A stretch of DNA of 64,000 nucleotides. Source: Bacteriovoracaceae bacterium (GTDB lineage Bacteria > Bdellovibrionota > Bacteriovoracia > Bacteriovoracales > Bacteriovoracaceae). Shown in pieces: positions 10,101 to 17,536 of this stretch (within the stretch, counting starts at the first letter, position 1; each line of letters begins with the position of its first letter). The notes beneath the pieces were generated by a model that was not told the DNA's origin, searched no databases, and was given only the letters and a program-made list of their open reading frames with translations. The stretch covers positions 62,001 to 126,000 of the forward strand of contig JAMPXB010000008.1 in assembly GCA_023701435.1 (NCBI GenBank), given 5' to 3'. The position numbers were made by a program, and so were the translations under genes.

Positions 10101-10398
10101 GTTCCTGGTTTTCCTCAGTCTGCGCTAGTTCAGCAAACTTTTCAGTCAAACGGATACTCATCTCCCCGGCAGCCTTTTTAGTAAAGGTCATCATCACCAC
10201 TTGGGAATATTTTTGGCGCAGAAAATCCTCAAAACTAAGTGCGGGTGAGGGAGAATACTCCTTCATCCATTTTCTAGTCAGATAAACAATATGCTCAACC
10301 AGTACGAAAGTTTTACCAGAACCGGCCCCCGCACGCAGTAGCACGCCACCTTGATGTTCAATTGCCAGTAGTTGTTCGGCATTGGGAGTTCTACTCAT
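7117..10398 (-). CDS. addA: AddA-like UvrD/RecB-family helicase-nuclease
   Basis: About 1,093 residues. Walker A AGAGSGKT lies at about 23-30, the superfamily I Walker B motif as VDEFQDTS near 390, motif IV-like NNYRSLPE, and late helicase motifs as MTAHASKGLEFENVY and YVACTRS. The last 200 residues form a PD-(D/E)XK nuclease: GIPDLLL, VWDFKTG and QLSTYAYAL. It carries four cysteines arranged as an iron-sulfur staple (CPRKFY early, then C-x2-C-x5-C at the very end). An acidic linker (EEEDDEEEE) precedes the nuclease. The ATG at 10398 lies inside the end of the partner gene; a GTG at 10410 is an alternative. AddA-type enzymes unwind and resect double-strand breaks for RecA-dependent repair. 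The partner is encoded directly upstream. Confidence 0.85.
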   Translation of the reverse strand: MSRTPNAEQLLAIEHQGGVLLRAGAGSGKTFVLVEHIVYLTRKWMKEYSPSPALSFEDFLRQKYSQVVMMTFTKKAAGEMSIRLTEKFAELAQTEENQEHWAMANEAIPMLMVTTIDGFCRKLITAGYFPHLSTEAKIIFDTERIDQVKELLLKWFEKRSDKVSPDILDIVIREKKDLLKALSNIFNDPGLRLSWKRFSLDDAHPDTIGMVLAHSFKLNNVSEALLKIGSLDLPAESERSAFEKFVGEVQASGLPEVDHVEKLEIYFKLFDGKRLNPERTASKKSPAHDTAMEGLKTLRDWARDWYVVCRDYNTHYEVKILPWLNICQELFNWIDQGLDPNQGMTFGDIAYFVAMGLEQKEDRERIQKTYSYFIVDEFQDTSALQFKIIQQLIGEDYSRLFCVGDAKQAIYGFRGGELSVFQDCGELVPQVRTLANNYRSLPEVIEFNNSLFRTILPLGQDFDGHDPFSVTPEDQNVPMDVERSGAKGAIEIISAQLEIEEEEDKFSNEAINRLEAHLIADSIKAQRKANPADVCTVLYSKLRPSADLIRALMNRKVGFTAQFKIDLLDDPVIGMFVCLLRRQFDSNEATKDRYPLFILQSYLKVLDIGIVVSSQTLEEFDSNVRYWGLLEAYRKFLHHLHLTNENSDINMQVLEIIAELYHQDPESIMIQLTRGENQRISLDLRSGENSHMVQIMTAHASKGLEFENVYLGGIYTNGRERSDGPLFGNLPGSFKWYMDLSLRQKQESPYYTYEQELAKYKSFSESKRLFYVACTRSKKKLFWVDFHLNKELFNIPKNSWIDGLTKWVEQGMSNEAVEVNKVPDFDWRSILAGQSLPQLPLFFHDSVGIFTKGEGNSELAIAAELSVTRLNALLDCPRKFYLGNILKLNEPDEKPTPQKEEEDDEEEELAVVIRSSADRGSYIHAQIAKGIERNFVVPRESFGSEQQEPVGWALELLKNKTEDFELVAEKQIKFKFFNFMISGIPDLLLMPKGNQKAQVWDFKTGRITQDNLNHYWLQLSTYAYALFELGKVAKNCDVELVLCFVDEKKILTKTVSFTQCESDLYPIWRSQNEPWKVNLDHCAQCSYGSICPR

Positions 10399-12766
10399 GC
10401 TTGATCTCACTTTTCACGCAAACTTTAGTCAGCTCGCAGAAACGGCAGGTCGTTGACTTACGGGGCAAGGCCGGAAAATCTTTTTCCGCCTGAATGGTCA
10501 GAACCAGGGATGCCATCTTTTCCTGGGCTTCCTGAAAAATTTCAGAGAAAGGACGTTCCAGGTATTTTTGTTTGCAGAATTTATTGGTCTTAACTTTGCT
10601 TGCCAGGTCTTCATCAGTAACCAGCAGATTAGATTCCACTGGTTTATCAAGGGAGACATAACCGAGTACGATGTTCTTTTGGGTGAAATCTTTTATCGTT
10701 TTGGAAGCTGCCTTGGCATAAGTCCAAAGCTGCAAACTCTCCATCTCTTCGACTTCGGAATTAGTGGAAGCAGCCGCGGCAGTGGATTTAAAATCCAATA
10801 ATATGATGGATCTTTCGCTGACACCCACACAGTCAATTTTACCTGTGAGCTTATAGTCTTCCGTCAGGGAGAATTCCTGCTCGATAGTCCATTCAATTTT
10901 TTCCCCCATAATTTCTTCAAACTGCTTTAAAAACTGAATCCCATTTAAGGCACGGTGATTAAAAACAATTTGATGCTGAAGATATGTCTCTCGGGGAAGA
11001 TGAAGTTTCTTTTCATCAATAAATTCCTGCATAACCTCTTTAGTCAGGGCCGGCAACTGATCTTCATTCAGCTTTCTTTTATGAAAGAGCTCAATGATCC
11101 GATGGGAAATGGTTCCTGAGACTAAGGAATCAAAATCCTTTTCCAGGGATACTTGAGGAAAAACTTTATCGACATAACTAAAATAAAACTTTCTGGGACA
11201 ATCAAGAAATGACTGAAACTTACTGGCCGAAAAACTGCCGGCAAAACTTTTGGTCTCCAGACTCTTAAAATGATCTTTGATCTTTTTCTCTGTAGGCTCC
11301 TTGTTATCGGATAACTTTTCCAGAGGAATATCCTGGAATAATCTCTTCCAGATAAGACTATGCTTCAAGGTTGATTCTGACATGAGAACCAGTACCTCGG
11401 CTTGAGAGAAAAGATCTTGAAACTCCCAACGCTTAAATAAAAGCTCCAATTCATTTCTTTTCAAGGGACCCAAAGCGGCCAGCGCCTTCTGAATGGCTTC
11501 CGTATAATTTTGTCCGAGACTTTGAATTTCTTCAAAACGGTCATCAACACAAAGGATGACCCGGCGATCCCTCTTCACATCCTCTAGGCTCGACATATCT
11601 TTCATGTCAATCGTGAGATCATGAGGGGCCATTGGAACATAGGAGGTTCTCGGCTGATTCAAGGTGACCACTTCATTTAATAATTTTAAAAAGAAGGGAT
11701 CCACAGCAATGTTTTCGTCAGTCATATCACTGATCAATTTGACTGCGTCCTGGTAAAGCTCAATGGCCTTAATGACTTTAAAGGAAGGTTTTTTAGCCAG
11801 ACAGTCAGCGAGGTATTTATCCAGTGCCAACAGGTCCCCGGCTTCACGGAATTGATCTTTAAGCTCTGTATAGAGTTCCGTTAGCTCAAACTGCACCAAT
11901 TGATTGGGAATCTTATAACTGACTTTCTGTGAAGGAATCATATCCAGATGCAAAGGAGACAGTTTAGATACTCCCAGGATCACCTGATCATGGTCTCGCA
12001 GTTGGCTACGAAGATTTAAGGCTAGCTCTCGGGAATTGACCGGCAGCCATGAAGCCTTCGGAGAGCGCTCCATCAGGGGAAGATCAACTTCCTTGACCCG
12101 TGCCTCTTTCAACCAGCTGGGCCAGTCGGAGCGTTTTAACTTTTCCTTGAGTGCCAGCGGAAAAGGTATAATCACTTCATAACGAATCGATAAAGCTTTC
12201 AGTAGATCGACCTGCTGGCCGTTTAAGTGCTGAAAGCCCCAAAAGATATGGTTTTTTTTAAGTTCTTCAATTTCCTCAGACGATCTGAGGGCCTCAGTAA
12301 TTTTCTGATAGGCCCCATGCTCATCCAGATCCCCAGTCAGCTCCAGCAACTGCCAGAAAAGTTTGACCGCCTGCCGGATTTCCTCTGGCTGCTCATCCAT
12401 AACTGAGGAGAGCGCCTCTTCATTTAATGTAAAACTGCGAAGGTCAGAAAATAGATTGTAGGCCTGAGTGAATTGTTCAAACCCTAATTCGGGAAGGTAT
12501 TTATTCTTCAAAATACCAAATATCAGCAAAAGTTCTGACTTTCTCTTGATGGACGGTTTTGTCTCGCCTTCCCATAGAAATTGCACCAAGTGAGAGGTGA
12601 ACTTAGCAATGGTAATGACATCATGATTGCCAGGATGATGAAGCAGTCTTTCACGCAGACCATCGGCTTTGGCCGGACTGGGGGTGATGAAGATCTTCTC
12701 ACCCGTATAGTTTCCTAATTCAGTTAAAAACTGCTCTTTTTGAGAGAAATAAACAATCTGCATCAT
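10391..12766 (-). CDS. AddB-like PD-(D/E)XK nuclease subunit without a recognisable Walker A
   Basis: About 791 residues from the ATG at 12766 (an ATG three bases on and a longer upstream reading are alternatives). The N-terminus, where AddB proteins keep a P-loop, reads TPSPAKADGLRERL, which lacks the GxGxGK[S/T] pattern, so ATP binding looks lost. The C-terminal quarter is a PD-(D/E)XK nuclease: CPRKFYFSYV, then GKIDCVGV, ILLDFKS and LQLWTYAKA, ending in C-x2-C-x5-C, the iron-sulfur staple of AddB-type nucleases. It overlaps the helicase gene by eight bases, consistent with a heterodimer. By context it is the AddB partner in double-strand-break processing; sequence divergence leaves the formal name open. 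Confidence 0.75.
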   Translation of the reverse strand: MMQIVYFSQKEQFLTELGNYTGEKIFITPSPAKADGLRERLLHHPGNHDVITIAKFTSHLVQFLWEGETKPSIKRKSELLLIFGILKNKYLPELGFEQFTQAYNLFSDLRSFTLNEEALSSVMDEQPEEIRQAVKLFWQLLELTGDLDEHGAYQKITEALRSSEEIEELKKNHIFWGFQHLNGQQVDLLKALSIRYEVIIPFPLALKEKLKRSDWPSWLKEARVKEVDLPLMERSPKASWLPVNSRELALNLRSQLRDHDQVILGVSKLSPLHLDMIPSQKVSYKIPNQLVQFELTELYTELKDQFREAGDLLALDKYLADCLAKKPSFKVIKAIELYQDAVKLISDMTDENIAVDPFFLKLLNEVVTLNQPRTSYVPMAPHDLTIDMKDMSSLEDVKRDRRVILCVDDRFEEIQSLGQNYTEAIQKALAALGPLKRNELELLFKRWEFQDLFSQAEVLVLMSESTLKHSLIWKRLFQDIPLEKLSDNKEPTEKKIKDHFKSLETKSFAGSFSASKFQSFLDCPRKFYFSYVDKVFPQVSLEKDFDSLVSGTISHRIIELFHKRKLNEDQLPALTKEVMQEFIDEKKLHLPRETYLQHQIVFNHRALNGIQFLKQFEEIMGEKIEWTIEQEFSLTEDYKLTGKIDCVGVSERSIILLDFKSTAAAASTNSEVEEMESLQLWTYAKAASKTIKDFTQKNIVLGYVSLDKPVESNLLVTDEDLASKVKTNKFCKQKYLERPFSEIFQEAQEKMASLVLTIQAEKDFPALPRKSTTCRFCELTKVCVKSEIKHE

Positions 12767-12860
12767 AAGTCTTTTGATTCTACCTTTCTCAAGGAGAAAG
12801 ATTAACAAAAAACAGAGGATGGGTTATAAATTATGAATCAAAGATATCAAGGAGAATCCA

Positions 12861-13688
12861 ATGCTCTCAGAGAGCCGCTTATATAGTTTTTTAGACCATA
12901 AAAATGGCTTCAACATTCATTTCCTTGAAGGTCAGAAACTGATTCATGATCTAGTCCTTCTGCACCCAATGCCGGCTTCAGGTTTCGCTTACTTCCGCGA
13001 TACTTTCCTGGGTTTGTTGCCAATAGTGTTTTTTCTTAAACCGGGGGAATCACTAGGGCTTTATATTGATTCGGAAGATCCCTATTTCAGACTTAAAATT
13101 GAAACCAACAGTGCTGGCCACACCCGGACACTTTTATTACCAGAAGAATTTAATCTCTTTCCGATGAAAATATCGGGCAAGGTGCGGGTCACTAAAATCT
13201 TTGGTCAGAAATCCCCCTACACTTCGGTCCTGGAACTAAAAAATGTTGAAACGAAGGATGTCATTAATAAAATTTTTAATGAATCCTACCAAACCAACTC
13301 TGAAGTAATTGTAGGAGATGTCAGTGATCAATCCATCATGGTAACAAAACTTCCTCCGATCAATGTGAACTCTAATATTGATGAAACTCTTTCCCGTAAA
13401 CAATTCATCAAAAAGAACGGCGACTTTTTCCATGAAGTTTTTGAAACTGCGACAGACGACATTGAAAAAATTGTGAAGCTTTTTGAAGACAAAGGTTTTT
13501 CTTATCTTGGCAGCCGCCAGATTTCATTCTTTTGTCCTTGCACCAGAGATAGAATGATCCTGAATCTGCGTGGTCTTTACGCAGGGGACATGGATGAGCT
13601 CTTTGATGAAAATGGCATGATTGAGATCAAGTGTGATTACTGCCGGAAAGTTTATAACATTAATAAGATTGAAGTTATTACTAACTAA
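12861..13688 (+). CDS. hslO: Hsp33-family redox-regulated chaperone
   Basis: A 275-residue cytoplasmic protein of the usual Hsp33 length. The C-terminal redox switch is visible: C-x-C in FFCPCTRDRM (about residue 225) and C-x2-C in CDYC (about 261), the four zinc-binding cysteines that form disulfides under oxidation. The N-terminal part matches the Hsp33 substrate-binding core in size but is divergent (no close copy of the usual N-terminal motifs). The ATG at 12861 has AAGGAGA five bases upstream. The gene is transcribed divergently from addAB. In known members, oxidation releases zinc and turns the protein into a holdase that protects unfolded proteins. Confidence 0.82.
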   Translation: MLSESRLYSFLDHKNGFNIHFLEGQKLIHDLVLLHPMPASGFAYFRDTFLGLLPIVFFLKPGESLGLYIDSEDPYFRLKIETNSAGHTRTLLLPEEFNLFPMKISGKVRVTKIFGQKSPYTSVLELKNVETKDVINKIFNESYQTNSEVIVGDVSDQSIMVTKLPPINVNSNIDETLSRKQFIKKNGDFFHEVFETATDDIEKIVKLFEDKGFSYLGSRQISFFCPCTRDRMILNLRGLYAGDMDELFDENGMIEIKCDYCRKVYNINKIEVITN

Positions 13689-13756
13689 GTGATGCATTTT
13701 TCCGGTGATTCATTAATGTGGGTCATCGGGAAGTGAAATAATAGAAGCTTGTTTTT

Positions 13757-13776
13757 GGCAGGACCTCTGCCCTTTT
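13757..13776 (+). terminator. weak terminator-like hairpin after hslO
   Basis: A five-base GC-rich stem (GGCAG / CTGCC) with a five-base loop is followed by CTTTT. It lies about 70 bases after the hslO stop and just before the convergent lipoprotein gene. The stem is short, so support is modest. Confidence 0.3.
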
Positions 13777-13788
13777 CAAGACAAACAC

Positions 13789-14799
13789 TTATTTAAATGG
13801 ATTAATGATCTTCAACTCCAGCCCTTGCTGTTTAGGACCGGAAAGAATGCGCTCAAAGACCTGAGCATCATCGTACATTCCACAAAAGTTTTCTGCCCGA
13901 GAGCCTGAGGCCAGCACCATATTAGTAAGTTTGGTTCTTTTCACTTTGATATTTTTATTTTCTTTCTCAAACTGATACCACTGCTTCCCCTGATCTGGCA
14001 TGTCCACAAAACGTGAGTCACCAGTTGTCAGCAGAACCAGGTAATTTGAGTCATCAGCGTAACTGAGGGCTTCGGCGTATGAGCGCTCGATGTCTACCAG
14101 GATTTCGCGGGCCTTCTTGAAGTCCCCCTTGTCGAGGGCCTTTAAATAAGAAAAATCGCGAACAATAATCAAATGTTTTTGGGAGACTTTTTTGAACTTT
14201 TCATAAACTGCTTTGAAGTCTTCCAAGATGGTCGATCCGCAGTCATTAGCGCCGCAAGTTCTGTCGTAGACAACCTGGTTGGGTTTGATTTGCATGTTTT
14301 CAGAATAGTGAAAAGTGGAAGCACCCGGTGCTGGCTCGTTTCTGATCCAGTAATAGAGTGAACTTAAAAATACCATACCCTGATCGCCGCATTTATTGAA
14401 ATTCACCAGACTTTGCTCAGCACTGGCACCACTTTCAAGAATACCAGTATTGTAACCATTACTGAAAATGTAATTCCAGATAGGTCGCAGCTGGGCATCT
14501 TCACAATTATTTTTAATATTCTTCTTACCGGTTATCTGGGAAAGGAAAGTTGATTCCGCAGAATTTCTTAAGTTGTAGAGGTTGTAGTTCCAGGTCTGAC
14601 CAACACAGATATTGTCTTCAAAGGAAGTTCTCTTTTCTCCCGTTTGCTGAAACCGGAGCATGGCAATTTGTTCTTCTTCCAGGCCTGCCACCTGAAACCA
14701 GATTATTTTAGTAGGAACTACCCCAAATTGGTGTTTTTTTAAATTAAGACTGGTGACCTGGGCACATCCCAGAAGAGAAAAAAGAATCAGCCACTTCAT
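13789..14799 (-). CDS. lipoprotein with possible alkaline-phosphatase-like tail
   Basis: A 336-residue protein with a lipobox (LLGC, Cys12), so it should be a lipoprotein. Ten or so cysteines are scattered along it. The C-terminal third reads VLLTTGDSRFVDMP and ASGSRAENFCGMYDD, which loosely resembles the end of alkaline-phosphatase-superfamily folds, but I cannot trace the metal ligands and do not claim an enzyme. The ATG overlaps the stop of the upstream membrane-protein gene by four bases (ATGA), implying coupled translation. Function unknown. Confidence 0.6.
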   Translation of the reverse strand: MKWLILFSLLGCAQVTSLNLKKHQFGVVPTKIIWFQVAGLEEEQIAMLRFQQTGEKRTSFEDNICVGQTWNYNLYNLRNSAESTFLSQITGKKNIKNNCEDAQLRPIWNYIFSNGYNTGILESGASAEQSLVNFNKCGDQGMVFLSSLYYWIRNEPAPGASTFHYSENMQIKPNQVVYDRTCGANDCGSTILEDFKAVYEKFKKVSQKHLIIVRDFSYLKALDKGDFKKAREILVDIERSYAEALSYADDSNYLVLLTTGDSRFVDMPDQGKQWYQFEKENKNIKVKRTKLTNMVLASGSRAENFCGMYDDAQVFERILSGPKQQGLELKIINPFK

Positions 14800-15425
14800 G
14801 CAACTACTCCTGGACCTTCGGATTGATAATCTTCAATCAGGGCGCTAATACCGAAAGTCTTTTGAAAGATGGAAAAATAAAATAGCGCAGGAAACAAAAA
14901 CAACTCGCCTGCAACATAGAGCCAATAATGATTAAACAAAGTCGATAATCCAAAAAGGCTCAGAAATAGTACCATTTTGAAGAACATCCGCTTTTGATAA
15001 CGGGCCTTCCCAACTGAAACGCTAAGGAATACCGCTGCGGCCAGGACGCAAAAACCAAAAAAGTAATTGGCCTTGGATGAAAACAGAGAATAGACAATGA
15101 CCGCGGCCAGCAGTGGAATGCGGGAAAAGACTTTTTGCTGGATAACGGTAAGTTGACCCAAGGTCGTGATGACCTGAAGAAGAAGGCCGATACTCCCTGC
15201 CACCAAAGGCAGGCTTTTCCATTGCATATAGTAAACAGGGGCAACTAAACCCAAACCAGTCAGCGCCTTCATGGTGAAAAAGACGGCTGCGCAAAGGGTG
15301 ACTAAATAGAGCGTAAAACGTGCCGGGTGGTTTGGTAATCCGAACTGAACCACCATTTTCAAGAAAATGAGCACGCCGTACAGACCCAAGAGAACATTTA
15401 TTGTTGTAAGAAAAGAACTACCCAT
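14796..15425 (-). CDS. polytopic inner-membrane protein, unknown
   Basis: A 209-residue protein made almost wholly of hydrophobic helices, about six to seven segments (for example 8-26, 36-53, 61-90, 100-135 and 145-190), with a short polar C-terminal tail (about 195-209). No catalytic motif is apparent. The ATG has GAAGG four bases upstream. It overlaps the lipoprotein gene that follows by four bases, so the two probably act together at the inner membrane and periplasm. It is divergent from the iron-sulfur oxidoreductase across a 104-base promoter region. I do not recognise the family. Confidence 0.65.
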   Translation of the reverse strand: MGSSFLTTINVLLGLYGVLIFLKMVVQFGLPNHPARFTLYLVTLCAAVFFTMKALTGLGLVAPVYYMQWKSLPLVAGSIGLLLQVITTLGQLTVIQQKVFSRIPLLAAVIVYSLFSSKANYFFGFCVLAAAVFLSVSVGKARYQKRMFFKMVLFLSLFGLSTLFNHYWLYVAGELFLFPALFYFSIFQKTFGISALIEDYQSEGPGVVA

Positions 15426-15463
15426 GAAGCCTTCTAACGCTTAAAATAATAGTCTTAGTATAA

Positions 15464-15481
15464 ACATTTTTACGTAAATGT
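15464..15481. promoter_or_regulatory. palindromic site in divergent promoter region
   Basis: ACATTT and AAATGT arms flank TTACGT, with a perfect ten-base core TTTACGTAAA. It lies between the membrane-protein gene and the iron-sulfur oxidoreductase gene, next to a TATACT -10-like hexamer on the minus strand. This is an operator candidate; no regulator is assigned. Confidence 0.35.
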
Positions 15482-15529
15482 CTTAAGATGTTTCGTGCAT
15501 AAATGATTCGGCGCAATTTAGGAGGCCAG

Positions 15530-17536
15530 ATGGAAAGTATGGAAGCTAGTCGACAGATCATGTGGATGATCCCGGTTTGGATGAAGGTCGCAATGTACCT
15601 CTCCCTAGTGGTCGCGACTTATTTCTTTGCCACAGGTCTTGTTGAGAAATACCGTTTTCTCATCGCCGGTGGAAAAAACATCAAAGACCTTCTTCCTAAG
15701 AAATTAAATTTTACAAATTTCTTAAGAACTATTTTCTTCCAGGGAAAGGTTCCCCGCGATTCTTTTGTAAACGTTTTTCACTCGATGATTTTCTGGGGAT
15801 TTTTAACCCTTTTTATTGCTACTGAATTAGTGGCCATCCATGCTGATACCCCTTTCAAGGTCTTCAAGGGCACAACTTATATTATTGTTTCCTTTTTGGC
15901 CGATGTCGGCGGTCTCTTTGTCCTTCTGGGTATTGGACTTGCCTACTACCGCCGTTACGTGGTGAAAAAGCAATTTCTTTCGGCCACAAAACCTAATCAA
16001 GAAAAATTCATGTACGGCATGCTGATCTCCTTGGTGGTAGTCGGTTACTTCCTGGAAGCCATCAGAATTTATGTTACTAATATGCCTGAAGGCGAGCGTT
16101 TCTGGTCTCCAGTTGGTTACGCTTTTGCTGCCGTTATTGGTTCCCTTGGTCTTTCTCAAGAATTTCTGGCCGGTGCTTATAAAACGCTATGGTTTCTGCA
16201 CATGCTCAATACCATGGGCTTTGTTGCCAGCCTGACCCATTCTAAGTTCTTCCATATCCTGGTTCTTCCCTTCAATGCACTCCTGACTCCTTATCGTCGT
16301 GGTGCCGTCCTTAATCCGATGAATTTTGAAGATGAAAATGCTGAAACTTTCGGTCTGGGTAAAACTTCCGAACTTTCGCTGAAGGAACGTCTCGATACTC
16401 TGGCCTGCGTGGAGTGTGGCCGTTGTACTCAAGTATGTCCCGCCAACCTGGCCGATAAACCACTTGACCCTAAACTGATCGTTACCAAAATGCGTGATGT
16501 GATGAATGCCAATCCTGGCCAGGATGTAGAACTGTGGGGAGAAAACCCAGTTTATGCTTCCAATGAACTTGATGCTTGTACGACTTGCGGTGCTTGTATG
16601 GAAGAGTGTCCAGCCAACATTGAGCATGTCCAGATGATCATGGATCTTAAGCGCTACAAAGGTCTAACTCTTGGAGATTTACCTCCAGCAGCGGCAGATG
16701 CAGTTAATAAAATCAAAAATAACGGAAATCCTTGGGGTATCTCTCAGGACGACCGCTTTGCCTGGGCCGATGGTGTTGATGTTCCGGTTATTGAGGCCGG
16801 CAAAAAAGTGGATTACCTCTACTATGTGGGTTGTGCTGGTTCTTATGATGCTTCCAACCAAAAAGTCGTAAAAGATACCGTTGCCCTTCTTAAAAAAGCA
16901 GGGGTTTCATTTGCAGTCATGGGGAAAACAGAGAAGTGTAACGGAGATCCGGTACGTCGTTTCGGGGATGAGTACTCATTCTATGAAATTGCCATCGAGA
17001 ACATCGCCAACATGAGACAATACACTTTTGATAAAGTCGTCACTCATTGTCCGCACTGTCTTCACACTATTGGTAAAGAATATGCCAAGTTTGATGACGG
17101 CGCTTTTGAGACTGTTCACCATACTGAGCTTCTTTCAGAGCTACTTCGTTCCGGCAAACTTAAGGCGCTTAAAGATGTGGCGGGAGAGCTTACTTTCCAC
17201 GATCCATGCTATCTTGGTCGTCACCATGGGGAATACAATGCTCCTCGTGACATTTTAACTTCAATTCCTGGTGTTAAGTTAATCGAGATGCACAAGAACA
17301 AGGATAAAGCTCTGTGTTGCGGAATGGGCGGAGGTAATATGTGGTATGAACTTCCTGAAGGGAAGCATCTTGCAGAAAATCGCCTTGAGCAAATCGGAGA
17401 TACTAAGACTCCAAAACTTGCAACATCGTGCTCATATTGTATGATTAACTTCAACTCCTCTAAAGGGACTGTTAAAACAACTGAGGAACTCCAAGTTGAA
17501 GATGTTGCCTCTATTCTTGCGAAATCGGTTTTATAA
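15530..17536 (+). CDS. membrane iron-sulfur oxidoreductase (GlpC/HdrD CCG-domain, ETF-quinone type)
   Basis: About 668 residues. The first 250 hold five or more membrane helices of the NarI/cytochrome-b type with scattered histidines. Then come two 4Fe-4S motifs, CVECGRCTQVCP at about 293-304 and CTTCGACMEECP at about 350-361, followed by two CCG domains (cysteines in VGCAGS and HCPHC; then HDPCYLG, ALCCGMGGGN and CSYC). This architecture is that of heterodisulfide-reductase-like membrane proteins that pass electrons from electron-transfer flavoprotein to quinone in fatty-acid oxidation. No etf genes lie in the window, so that role is inferred. The start is the ATG at 15530, with AGGAGG upstream; a longer frame from 15503 lacks such a site. 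Confidence 0.88.
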   Translation: MESMEASRQIMWMIPVWMKVAMYLSLVVATYFFATGLVEKYRFLIAGGKNIKDLLPKKLNFTNFLRTIFFQGKVPRDSFVNVFHSMIFWGFLTLFIATELVAIHADTPFKVFKGTTYIIVSFLADVGGLFVLLGIGLAYYRRYVVKKQFLSATKPNQEKFMYGMLISLVVVGYFLEAIRIYVTNMPEGERFWSPVGYAFAAVIGSLGLSQEFLAGAYKTLWFLHMLNTMGFVASLTHSKFFHILVLPFNALLTPYRRGAVLNPMNFEDENAETFGLGKTSELSLKERLDTLACVECGRCTQVCPANLADKPLDPKLIVTKMRDVMNANPGQDVELWGENPVYASNELDACTTCGACMEECPANIEHVQMIMDLKRYKGLTLGDLPPAAADAVNKIKNNGNPWGISQDDRFAWADGVDVPVIEAGKKVDYLYYVGCAGSYDASNQKVVKDTVALLKKAGVSFAVMGKTEKCNGDPVRRFGDEYSFYEIAIENIANMRQYTFDKVVTHCPHCLHTIGKEYAKFDDGAFETVHHTELLSELLRSGKLKALKDVAGELTFHDPCYLGRHHGEYNAPRDILTSIPGVKLIEMHKNKDKALCCGMGGGNMWYELPEGKHLAENRLEQIGDTKTPKLATSCSYCMINFNSSKGTVKTTEELQVEDVASILAKSVL

